Assembly (NCBI GenBank): GCA_047638715.1
Contig: JBLIMK010000003.1
Location: forward strand, 1 to 64,000
DNA from: SHLQ01 sp047638715
Lineage (GTDB): Bacteria > Actinomycetota > Acidimicrobiia > Acidimicrobiales > SHLQ01
Length of the DNA: 64,000 nucleotides
Direction: 5' to 3'
In this document: positions 45,384-53,047 of the stretch, in pieces
Layout of the letters: the number at the start of each line of letters is the position of its first letter
Numbering within the stretch: the stretch's first letter is position 1
The notes under the pieces: generated by a model
Database searches by the model: none
What the model saw: only the letters and a program-made list of their open reading frames with translations
Told to the model about the DNA's origin: nothing
Position numbers and translations under genes: made by a program

Positions 45384-45505
45384 GCTCAGGCTTTCGGTTC
45401 TTGCTCTGGCACGACGCCACGAAGCGGAAACAGGACGGTGTAAACCGGCCCTAATCCGTAAACGGTAACAGTTCGTAATGAGACCGCAATGGTCAGGCGA
45501 AATCG

Positions 45506-46261
45506 TTAGAGCGCGTCGACGAACTCGAGGATCGCGCTCTGTTGGTCATCCCCGAACCCGTAAATGAGGCTGCTGCCTTCGGTCAGATCTCCCGAAACCA
45601 CCATCATCTGGCTATTCGCACGTACCCCAAAAGCTTGCCAGGTGGCGAAACTCGGATCCCACAACATCGTCGGCGTCTCGAGGTCACCTTCGTCGAGGAA
45701 GCGATAGGCGAACGCGAAATCGTCCTGTGCTCCTACGCCAATGACCTGGACCTTGTCTTCGTTGTCTCGAGCGAACTGCTCGACGTCAGGCGCCTCACGG
45801 CGACAGGTCGGTCAATGCGGGGCAAAGAACCAGAGCAGAACAGGGCGGTCTCCCTTGACGACCTGACGAAGCGTCGCGACGCCACCGTCGGCGACCGTCA
45901 ACACCTCGATGTCGAGGACGTCGTCAGCGGGCTGCAGGTTCGCTTGGTTTACCGCTGCGTTCGCTTCGGCGTCTTCGGCACTCAATCGGGTGATCGTGAG
46001 GCCTGTTTCATTTGAGGTAGTTGCGACCGCACCTTCGGGAACGTCGGACTCCGCTACATCGGCTGTGTTATCGGAGGTCTCTGTTTTATCAGAACTGTCG
46101 GAGGAGGCCGGAGCTGCGTCTTGTGCCGCCGGCGCGGGTGCAGCGATGGCCGCCGCTGAGCTCACTTCGCCGCCACCGCCACCGCTACCGCACGCCGCTA
46201 AAGCGAGGGCGAATGCGGGGACCGCCACAAGCGCGAGTCGTCGGACTCCAGGGCGCGTCAT
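45506..46261 (-). CDS. TlpA/thioredoxin-like lipoprotein with in-frame TGA at the redox cysteine (putative selenoprotein)
   Basis: Read through one TGA (45812-45814), the frame gives a 251-residue protein. The start is taken at MTRPGVRRLALVAV, leading to the lipobox ALAAC; earlier ATGs exist. A Ser/Ala-rich linker runs to about residue 85. The redox domain has DRPVLLWFFAPH, then the TGA, then PTCRREAPDVEQFARDN. The TGA takes the first Cys position of CxxC, giving UxxC (Sec150, Cys153). The frame after it stays open for 102 codons with thioredoxin-like sequence (VIGVGAQDDFAFAYRFL, FGVRANSQMMVV, LIYGFGDDQQSAILEFV) and ends in TAA. Hairpins follow the TGA at suitable distances. A recent nonsense mutation is the alternative. 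Confidence 0.72.
45767..45802 (-). promoter_or_regulatory. Candidate bacterial SECIS hairpins downstream of the TGA
   Basis: Two stems follow the TGA in the mRNA. The nearer has CGCC/GGCG arms with a GUGA loop starting 13 bases after the TGA (45791-45802). The further has six pairs, UCGAGC/GCUCGA, with an AGUUC loop starting 34 bases after it (45767-45783). Both loops carry an early G, as bacterial SECIS loops do. Which one matters cannot be decided by eye. Confidence 0.4.
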
Positions 46262-46333
46262 ATCAGGATGCATGAGGGCCGTAACCCACGTTCGGGGGAT
46301 CGTATTCGCGTTATTCGGAAGAATTTTCATTCA

Positions 46334-47002
46334 TCATTCTCGAAAGTCAACGTAATCGTCGAGCGGTGCTCGCGTGGTTCGCAGCTCGTTAATGACGTGA
46401 TCGGTGTCTTCGTATCCCATGGCCATCCCCACGATCATTCGCTGGTCGGCTGGGAGTTCGAGATGTTGGTGGATCACGTCTTCAAATTCGCGCCACGCGG
46501 CCTGCGGACAGGTGTGTAGCCCATGTTCGCGAGCGAGCGTCATGACGTTCGACATGTAAAGACCGAGGTCCATCCAACCGCCATAACTCATGCTCTCGTG
46601 AAGGGTAAAGATCATCCCAACAGGCGCATCGAAGAACTGAAAGTTCTTGCGCGCCTGCGCGGCCATCTTGTCGTACTCACCTTTTTGTATCCCGACCAGG
46701 CCGTACATGTCCCAACCGATCTTGCGACGGCGAGCGAGATACGGCTCGACGAATTCGGCGGGATAGTACGCGTCGTCCGTCGAGCTGTTGCCCGAATCGA
46801 AGGCCGCCTGCACGGCATCGACCAGGTCGTTTTTGGCGTCACCCTGTAGCACCACCACCTGCCATGGCTGGATGTTGGTCCCCGACGGTGCACGAGCCGC
46901 GTCGGTCAAGATCGCTCGAAGGAGACCCTCGGGAACCGGCTTCTCGGTGAAGGCGCGGATCGAACGTCGACTGGTGATGGCTTCGGTTGCGCTCATGGAC
47001 AT
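46334..47002 (-). CDS. Nitroreductase-family flavoprotein
   Basis: A 222-residue FMN-dependent nitroreductase-like enzyme. Marks are the N-terminal EAITSRRSIRAFTEKPVPEG, the FMN-binding APSGTNIQPWQVVVL, and the late GHTC-like segment GLHTCPQAAWREFED with IVGMAMGYED. Such enzymes reduce nitroaromatics, quinones or enoates with NAD(P)H. It lies just upstream of the putative selenoprotein gene on the same strand and follows the 2-oxoglutarate dioxygenase gene after a nine-base gap, so the three may share a transcript. Confidence 0.9.
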   Translation of the reverse strand: MSMSATEAITSRRSIRAFTEKPVPEGLLRAILTDAARAPSGTNIQPWQVVVLQGDAKNDLVDAVQAAFDSGNSSTDDAYYPAEFVEPYLARRRKIGWDMYGLVGIQKGEYDKMAAQARKNFQFFDAPVGMIFTLHESMSYGGWMDLGLYMSNVMTLAREHGLHTCPQAAWREFEDVIHQHLELPADQRMIVGMAMGYEDTDHVINELRTTRAPLDDYVDFRE

Positions 47003-47011
47003 GGCTGAAAC

Positions 47012-47995
47012 CTACTGGTCGAGCGTTCCAAGATGAGCGGTCGAATCGCTCGGCGTCTCATCTGGCCAATTCGTCCGCCAGACCTCGAGCGACCACGGCC
47101 CGACCTCTACCGGGTCAACTCTGATAAAGCCGGGTTGTGGATCGACCAAAGGTGCAATGACGACATCGTGATCGGGCGCGAGGAACCAGGGGAACGCGTA
47201 CCGCTCGGCTCCGGTCGCATTGACGACCTTGTGCGGCGTGGAGGTAAATCGCCCTCCCGACCAGACCTCCATCATGTCGCCCGTATTGACGAGCAATGCG
47301 CTCGTGGGACAGGTGGCCTCGACCCAGTCACCATCGCGGGTGCGCACGAACAGACCACCGACCGGGTCGGGGTGGAGCACGGTAAAGACATTCGTGTCCT
47401 TGTGCGGATGGATGCCGAGGACATTCTCGTCGGGCGTTGACGGCGGGTAGTGCAACAGGGTCATGTTGGTGACCGGGCGGGCGAATTGTTTCGCCATGTC
47501 ACCCTGGCTTAGCCCGAGGACCTGTTCGAACGCAGCCAACAACGCTCTGGCCAAGCAATCACACCCATTCCAGTACTCGAGGACCGTGTCGCGCATCGCC
47601 GGCGGATGTTCGGCCCACCGATTGGGACCATAGATGGCCGACTCTGCACAAAGCGGATCGTTCGCGTCGACTTCCCAGTGCAGCTTGAAACCCTCGTATC
47701 GATCGGCGGTAGGCGCGTCGGGATCGTCGCGATTCGGGGTGAAGAAACCGAGCGGTATGAAGCCGCGATAGTTGTGCCGCGTGATCGCCTGTCGAAACTT
47801 GTCCTCTTCGCTGACGGAGAAGAGCTCGGCCACCATTGCTCGCATCCGTGCCAGAAGGTCTGGCGAGATGCCGTGGCCGGTAATCGAGAAGAAGCCGACG
47901 GTCTCGGCTGCGTGAGCCAGCGAGGCGCTCACGGCGCGATGATCTGCCTCTTCATCGAACAGCGGAGCAATGTCGATCACGGGAATGACGCTCAT
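47012..47995 (-). CDS. 2-oxoglutarate/Fe(II) dioxygenase, isopenicillin-N-synthase-like
   Basis: A 327-residue non-heme iron oxygenase. The N-terminal DIOX_N part reads IPVIDIAPL and GFFSITGHGIS. The facial triad is His198, Asp200 (IHPHKDTN) and His255 (TSTPHKV), with Arg265 in ERYAFPWF as the likely 2-oxoglutarate carboxylate anchor. Family members hydroxylate or cyclise diverse small molecules. The start at 47995 overlaps the upstream region of the divergent pterin-dehydratase gene, and the nitroreductase follows after nine bases. Substrate unknown. Confidence 0.9.
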   Translation of the reverse strand: MSVIPVIDIAPLFDEEADHRAVSASLAHAAETVGFFSITGHGISPDLLARMRAMVAELFSVSEEDKFRQAITRHNYRGFIPLGFFTPNRDDPDAPTADRYEGFKLHWEVDANDPLCAESAIYGPNRWAEHPPAMRDTVLEYWNGCDCLARALLAAFEQVLGLSQGDMAKQFARPVTNMTLLHYPPSTPDENVLGIHPHKDTNVFTVLHPDPVGGLFVRTRDGDWVEATCPTSALLVNTGDMMEVWSGGRFTSTPHKVVNATGAERYAFPWFLAPDHDVVIAPLVDPQPGFIRVDPVEVGPWSLEVWRTNWPDETPSDSTAHLGTLDQ

Positions 47996-48044
47996 ACCCC
48001 AAGGTTACGCGGCCACGCGTATGCCGACCTGTCAGACTTGCGCC

Positions 48045-48701
48045 ATGGAACCCGCAGAAACGTTCTCGTCAGCAGAGGTCAGCCAGATGACCGGCTTAGA
48101 CGATTGGAGGGTCTTACTCCGCACGATGCACGCCTCGTTCAAGACCAGCTCGATGGCCAAGGGCATCGAGTTCGCCGCGCGCATTGGCCCAATCGCCGAC
48201 GACGCAAACCATCATCCCGACATAACGCTCTCCTATCCACGGGTTCGGGTCATGCTCACAACCCACGAGACCAACGGGTTGACAAATCGAGACGTCGACC
48301 TCGCCAAGAAGATCTCGGCGATCGCGGCCGAGCTCGGAATCGCCGCAGAAGAACCAGCGGCTGTGGCCCAGATCGAGATCGCGATCGATGCGCTCGACAT
48401 CGCCGCGGTGAAACCGTTTTGGGAGGCGGTGCTCGGGTACTCCCCCGACGGCGAGGACAGCAGCGATCCTCTCAACCACTCCCCCGCATTGTGGTTTCAG
48501 CAGATGGATGCGCCGCGTCCGCAACGAAACCGGATCCACATCGACATCTCCGTTCCTCACGACGTTGCTGAGCGGCGAGTCGCCGATGCCGTCGCAGCTG
48601 GAGGAACCGTGCTGTCCACAGATCGGGTTCCAGCCTTTTGGGTTCTCGCCGACCCCGAGGGCAACGAGGTTTGCGTCTGCACGTGGCAGGCGCGGGGCTG
48701 A
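48045..48701 (+). CDS. 4a-hydroxytetrahydrobiopterin dehydratase fused to a VOC-like domain
   Basis: A 218-residue two-domain protein. Residues 1-100 are a pterin-4a-carbinolamine dehydratase: the active-site pair His56-His57-Pro in DDANHHPDITLSY, the later His74 in TTHETNGLTNRD and an Asp. Residues 108-218 are a glyoxalase/VOC-type domain (ALWFQQMDAPRPQRNRIHID, VLADPEGNEVCVC). The dehydratase recycles pterin after aromatic amino-acid hydroxylases. Start at MEPAETFSSAEV; an ATG eight codons earlier is also possible. The fusion suggests the VOC part acts on, or senses, the same pterin or aromatic pathway. Confidence 0.82.
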   Translation: MEPAETFSSAEVSQMTGLDDWRVLLRTMHASFKTSSMAKGIEFAARIGPIADDANHHPDITLSYPRVRVMLTTHETNGLTNRDVDLAKKISAIAAELGIAAEEPAAVAQIEIAIDALDIAAVKPFWEAVLGYSPDGEDSSDPLNHSPALWFQQMDAPRPQRNRIHIDISVPHDVAERRVADAVAAGGTVLSTDRVPAFWVLADPEGNEVCVCTWQARG

Positions 48702-48719
48702 ACGGACTTCGCCGCTGGG

Positions 48720-49541
48720 TCAGTGCTCGGCGGTCACGAAGTCGATCATCTGCTCGACGGCACCCACCATCGGGATCTCAAGATCGCGGAACGTACTCAC
48801 TCGGCTCAGGAGGCCTTTCCAGAAGATCCCGGGCTCGCCCGTGGCACCGAAGTGAGCCATGACGCCCTTCTTCCATTCGGTACCCATTGGGATGGTCGGC
48901 CAAGCCTCGATGCCCGCAACCTCGGGGCGAATGGTCTGCCACACGTCGACGTATGGATGGCCGACGATCAGCACATCGGGGTTGCTGACCTGGCTGGCAA
49001 TACGGGACTCCTTCGAGCCGTCGATCAGATGGTCGAGCAGCACCGCGACGCGTCGCCCAGAACGGGGCCCAAACCGCGACACCCGTTCGACGAGATCGTC
49101 GGCGCCTTCCATCTGTTCCACGACCACGCCTTCAACGCGGAGATCGTCACCCCAAACTTTTTCGATGAGTTCGGCGTCGTGGATCCCCTCGACCCAAATC
49201 CGACTCGCCCTCGCCATGCGGGCAGGGATAACGCCCGGATCGACAGACCCCGACGCGGTAAAACTGACCTCGGGCTCGGTCTCATGAACGGTCGGTGGGC
49301 GCAGCGTGATGGGACTGCCATCGACCATGAACGCCCCCGGTCGAGGAACGATGTTGTGATCGCGTCCGTGCCGATCACGGATGACGACCAGCTGCGGTTT
49401 GAACGAAACGATCGCACCGACCGTGCCCGATGCGCGATGTTCGATCACGACACCCATAGATGCGGCCACAGGCGGATACACCGGTTTCGAATGCCGAGGT
49501 GCTTCGAGGTCGATGGGTTCGGAGAGAATGCCGTCGCTCAC
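48720..49541 (-). CDS. DUF3097 family protein
   Basis: A 273-residue DUF3097 protein, a family found mainly in Actinobacteria. A small beta domain comes first (GVVIEHRASGTVGAIVSFK, VVIRDRHGRDHNIVP). A Toprim-like core follows with RIWVEGIHDAELIEKVWGDD, VLLDHLIDGSKES and LIVGHPYVDVWQTIRPEV, suggesting a metal-dependent nucleic-acid enzyme. No biochemical function is established. It converges with the pterin-dehydratase gene, 18 bases apart. Confidence 0.85.
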   Translation of the reverse strand: MSDGILSEPIDLEAPRHSKPVYPPVAASMGVVIEHRASGTVGAIVSFKPQLVVIRDRHGRDHNIVPRPGAFMVDGSPITLRPPTVHETEPEVSFTASGSVDPGVIPARMARASRIWVEGIHDAELIEKVWGDDLRVEGVVVEQMEGADDLVERVSRFGPRSGRRVAVLLDHLIDGSKESRIASQVSNPDVLIVGHPYVDVWQTIRPEVAGIEAWPTIPMGTEWKKGVMAHFGATGEPGIFWKGLLSRVSTFRDLEIPMVGAVEQMIDFVTAEH

Positions 49542-49688
49542 AAGGCCAGACTAGTTGAGCGCTGGTTGCGGGCTGGGACACCCAAAGGCGGCGCCGCGGC
49601 GCCGGTTTGGTGGCCACGAGCGCTCAGGATCGTGTCATACCCGAGCAGTAGGTTTTTGTTGATAAACCAACGAACTTCTGGGGCGATA

Positions 49689-50093
49689 ATGCACGACACC
49701 ATGACCAATACCGACCGCCTGTTGACCATCGACGACGCCGAACTCGACAACATGGCACTCGAACAGCTCGAGGCATAGATCGCTGGCTTCGCATCGCGGC
49801 TCGCCGCCGCCACAGCGCACCGCAAGAGAACTCGTCGCCGGCATCGACGCCCTCACCAACACCGACGAGTCCTGGAACGACGCGACCACACCATGTGCCA
49901 ATTCCCCGGCTGCGAAGCCGAACACCGGCTCCACGCCCACCACGTCACCCACTGGGTCCACGGCGGCAAAACCGAGCTCGCCAACCTCATCTCGTTATGC
50001 CACTTCCATCACCGCCTGAAGCGCCCGCCGGCCACACGGAGTCACGGAGTCACGGAGTCACGGAGTCACGGAGTCACGGAAACATCGGAATGA
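49689..50093 (+). pseudogene. Decayed DUF222/HNH endonuclease gene
   Basis: Starts like a DUF222 protein (MHDTMTNTDRLLTIDDAELD) but hits TAG at 49776 where QLEA-stop-IAGFASRLAAATA shows a single-base loss of a Glu codon. About 300 codons of the body are then missing. From 49893 another frame resumes with an intact HNH module, CQFPGCEAEHRLHAHHVTHW followed by NLISLCHFHHR. It ends in the tandem repeat at 50041. DUF222/HNH genes are mobile and multicopy in actinobacteria; this copy is dead. Bases 49542-49688 show no feature. Confidence 0.85.
50041..50080 (+). repeat. Five tandem copies of an 8-bp unit (GTCACGGA)
   Basis: GTCACGGA is repeated exactly five times at the end of the HNH remnant; the frame reads as repeated SHGVTE. 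It is a slippage-type microsatellite. The 113 bases from here to the HerA-like gene show no other feature. Confidence 0.98.
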
Positions 50094-50205
50094 TCGAGGA
50101 CCGCGTCCGTATCCATCAGCGAGTGTCCGGCTGAAACTGAGAACGTCTCGATGGGTCATCATTCCGGGGATCTCGACGTGAAGTGTCGAGGTGTAGCCTC
50201 GAAAA

Positions 50206-51885
50206 GTGATCGGCCGAGTGCTTGGAACTGACGACGCGACGCCATTGCAATTTTGGGTGGCGATCGCCGAGGGTGGCATGCTGCAGCTCGACGACGTCGT
50301 TGCACTCGACCGGGTTCTCCCGACCGGTGAACAGATCTCGATCTACGGCATCGTGAATCAGGTGCGCGCCCGCCACGAGGGCGCCACTTTTGACAGCGAT
50401 GTGTTCCTTATCGCCGACGGACTGTTGCCCGCCGAGGTCGCCGAAGCCGCCTTGGTGCAGGTGACGCGAGTCGTACCCGAGGTCTTTGTTCCCGCGCTGC
50501 CTGGCACCCCTGTCCGAATCGCTACAGACGCCGAGCGTGATGCGGCACTCGATTTCGACAGCGTGGTCCGTCGACTTCCAGCGGGCCTGAGTCGGGAGAA
50601 CGAACCGATCTACCTCGATCTCGATTTCGTCGATGGAACAAAAGGCGCACACGTCAACATCTCGGGCATCTCCGGTGTGGCGACCAAGACGAGCTACGCG
50701 ACATTTCTCCTCTACTCCCTCTTCAACAGCGGGGTGCTCGGTCGCGAAGCAGCGACCACCAAGGGCCTGATCTTCAACGTAAAGGGTGAAGATCTCCTCT
50801 TTCTCGACTCACCGAACATCGACCTGTCGGCCGACCAAGCCGCCCGATATCAACACCTCGGCCTCGAGCCTGAGCCGTTTCGCAGCGTCGGGATTGTGGC
50901 CCCTCCTCGACGGGGCGACAGCGCAGCGACACCCGCCGTCGGAGCGAGAAGCACGGGGGTCCTGCCTTTCTTTTGGACGCTCGATACGTTCTGTCGCTCG
51001 AACCTCTTGCCATTCCTTTTTGCCGATGCTGAAGACGAACGCCAGCAGTACACGATCGTTGTGCAATCGGTCGCGGCACAGCTCAACGCCGCCGTGCGTA
51101 ACGAGCCCTCGCCAGACGGCGCTGTACGACTCGACGGCCAAACCATTCGCACGTTCTCACAGCTCGTCGACTTCATCGAGCGAAAGCTCATCCCGGATGA
51201 CCTCGATGAAAAACCCGACCAGCGATGGACCGGTCGCGCTGTTAGCGGTGGCAGCATCAATGCCTTCGTCCGCAGACTCGCGAGCTCGGTCCGACACGTC
51301 GAGCACCTGATCCGAGCCGATGTCGACGATGCTCCGCAATACTCTCTCGACCTCGACCGAAATCAACTCACCGTCGTCGACATTCATCAACTGCACGACC
51401 GAGCAAAACGTTTCGTCGTCGGTGTCGTACTTCGACAGGCATTCGACGAGAAAGAGGCCTCGGGCGTCGCCAAACCTTTGCAGTTCATCGTCCTCGATGA
51501 ACTGAACAAATATGCGCCGCGGGACTCCTCGAGCCCGATCAAAGAGCTCCTGCTCGACGTCGCCGAACGCGGACGTTCGCTCGGCATCATCTTGATCGGC
51601 GCTCAGCAGACGGCAAGCGAAGTCGAGCGGCGAGTCGTCGCGAACAGCGCAATCCGAGTCGTTGGGCGATTGGACACAGCCGAGGCCGGCCGAGATCAAT
51701 ATGGCTTCCTCCCGGGAGTACAACGCCAACGAGCAACGATTCTCAAACCAGGCTCGATGTACTTGAGTCAACCTCGTCTGCCGATCCCACTCCTGATCGA
51801 GTTTCCGTTCCCCTCATGGGCAACACGCAGCGCTGAAGCAGCCCCAACGGTATCCAATTCCCGCGATCCATTCGAAGGCCTCTGA
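50206..51885 (+). CDS. HerA-like hexameric ATPase (DUF87) with unusual P-loop
   Basis: A 559-residue HerA/FtsK-superfamily ATPase (GTG start). An N-terminal HAS-barrel-like region covers about residues 1-100. The P-loop area reads GISGVATKTSYATF, with Lys161-Thr162 but Thr where the Walker A Gly is usual. Walker B is FIVLDELNKYAP, and a later segment GIILIGAQQTASEVERRVVA fits HerA sensor and arginine-finger regions. It is followed by sbcD, sbcC and a NurA-like gene within a few bases of each other, so it is likely the translocase of a DNA-end-resection complex. Confidence 0.85.
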   Translation: MIGRVLGTDDATPLQFWVAIAEGGMLQLDDVVALDRVLPTGEQISIYGIVNQVRARHEGATFDSDVFLIADGLLPAEVAEAALVQVTRVVPEVFVPALPGTPVRIATDAERDAALDFDSVVRRLPAGLSRENEPIYLDLDFVDGTKGAHVNISGISGVATKTSYATFLLYSLFNSGVLGREAATTKGLIFNVKGEDLLFLDSPNIDLSADQAARYQHLGLEPEPFRSVGIVAPPRRGDSAATPAVGARSTGVLPFFWTLDTFCRSNLLPFLFADAEDERQQYTIVVQSVAAQLNAAVRNEPSPDGAVRLDGQTIRTFSQLVDFIERKLIPDDLDEKPDQRWTGRAVSGGSINAFVRRLASSVRHVEHLIRADVDDAPQYSLDLDRNQLTVVDIHQLHDRAKRFVVGVVLRQAFDEKEASGVAKPLQFIVLDELNKYAPRDSSSPIKELLLDVAERGRSLGIILIGAQQTASEVERRVVANSAIRVVGRLDTAEAGRDQYGFLPGVQRQRATILKPGSMYLSQPRLPIPLLIEFPFPSWATRSAEAAPTVSNSRDPFEGL

Positions 51886-51886
51886 C

Positions 51887-53047
51887 ATGGCGGTTCGAGT
51901 ACTCCACACCTCGGACTGGCACATCGGCAAGACCATCAGAGGGCTGAGTCGGGCCGACGAGCATCGAGCTGTCCTTGCTGAGGTCGTCGAAATCGCCCGG
52001 TCAGAAGCGGTGGACCTCATCCTCGTCTGCGGCGATCTCTTCGAGACATCGGCTCCGACCGCGGAGTCCGAGTCGATTGCTTGGCAGGCATTACTGGAGC
52101 TCGCGGACGTCGCGGGAAACGTGGTGGTCATCGCAGGCAACCACGACAACCCGCGTCGTCTCGATGCACTCCGAGACCTCATGCGACGCGGGAACATTCA
52201 CGTCGTCGCAGAACCTCGCCGGCCGGACGACGGTGGTGTCATCGGGCTCGACGTCGACGGTGTTCGAGTTGAGATCGCGGCGCTTCCGTTCGTGTCGAAA
52301 CGCGGCATTATCCGTGCGAACGAACTTATGCATGACGCCGCCCACGAACACGCCGGGGTTTACTCCGATCGGGTTCGATCGATCCTCGCAGCACTCGACG
52401 CCGCATGCACGAACGACGCGATCCGAATCATCACCGCTCATGGCTTTGTCCTCGGCGGAGGCGCAGGCGGCGGTGAGCGACCCGCACATCTTTCCGATGA
52501 CTATGCGATTCCTGCGCAGGTCTTCCCGGTCGGGGTTTCCTATGTAGCTCTCGGTCATTTACACCGGGCGCAGAAAATTCCCGGCCCGACGGCGATCTAC
52601 TACAGCGGGTCATTGTTGCAGCTCGACTTCGGCGACCCGGATGCGTCGAAGTCGGTCTCGATCGTCGAACTCGAAGCCGGGGCCCCAGCTGCCGTCACCC
52701 AAGTTCCGCTGACGGCAGGGCGCCCCCTTAGAACGATCGTCGGGACCCTCGATGAACTCCGGACACGAAAGATCGGCGACGAATGGTTGCGCGTTCGCGT
52801 TCGTGAGGCGCGGCGAGCAGACCTCGCTGACGAGGTTCGTACGTTGTTCGGTCCGCAATGTGTCGACGTGTTCATCGAGGCCCCCATGGTCATCGAGCAA
52901 CGTGCACGGGAGCTAGTAGCGACGCGCAGCTCGCGCGAGCTCTACGGCGACTACCTCAACAGTCTCGGCGTTAATGACACTCGACTCATCTCGCTTTTCG
53001 ACGAACTTCTGCAGCAACACGTCGAGGGCGCGGAGGACGAGCTCTAG
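51887..53047 (+). CDS. sbcD: SbcD/Mre11 exonuclease subunit
   Basis: A 386-residue calcineurin-fold nuclease with the metal-binding set TSDWHIGKT, VCGDLFE, IAGNHDNPRR, TAHGFVL and LGHLHRAQ intact. A C-terminal capping domain follows. SbcD forms a complex with SbcC that opens and trims blocked or hairpin DNA ends. One base separates it from the HerA-like stop, and its TAG shares a base with the sbcC GTG, so the genes are strongly coupled. Confidence 0.95.
   Translation: MAVRVLHTSDWHIGKTIRGLSRADEHRAVLAEVVEIARSEAVDLILVCGDLFETSAPTAESESIAWQALLELADVAGNVVVIAGNHDNPRRLDALRDLMRRGNIHVVAEPRRPDDGGVIGLDVDGVRVEIAALPFVSKRGIIRANELMHDAAHEHAGVYSDRVRSILAALDAACTNDAIRIITAHGFVLGGGAGGGERPAHLSDDYAIPAQVFPVGVSYVALGHLHRAQKIPGPTAIYYSGSLLQLDFGDPDASKSVSIVELEAGAPAAVTQVPLTAGRPLRTIVGTLDELRTRKIGDEWLRVRVREARRADLADEVRTLFGPQCVDVFIEAPMVIEQRARELVATRSSRELYGDYLNSLGVNDTRLISLFDELLQQHVEGAEDEL

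Noticed and set aside
45812..46330. A complete 172-residue lipoprotein ending at the TGA
   Set aside because: It would stop in the middle of a thioredoxin active site, and the same frame continues with the rest of the domain. Read-through is the better reading.
48723..49778. Long + strand frame of 351 codons opposite the DUF3097 gene
   Set aside because: It is the antisense shadow of DUF3097, with His/Arg-rich non-protein-like sequence; only its last 30 codons coincide with the DUF222 remnant.
50041..50080. CRISPR-like repeat array
   Set aside because: The unit is 8 bp with no spacers, a simple tandem repeat.
49893..50093. Functional short HNH endonuclease
   Set aside because: The HNH module is intact but the DUF222 part is stopped and deleted, and no start signal precedes the remaining piece.
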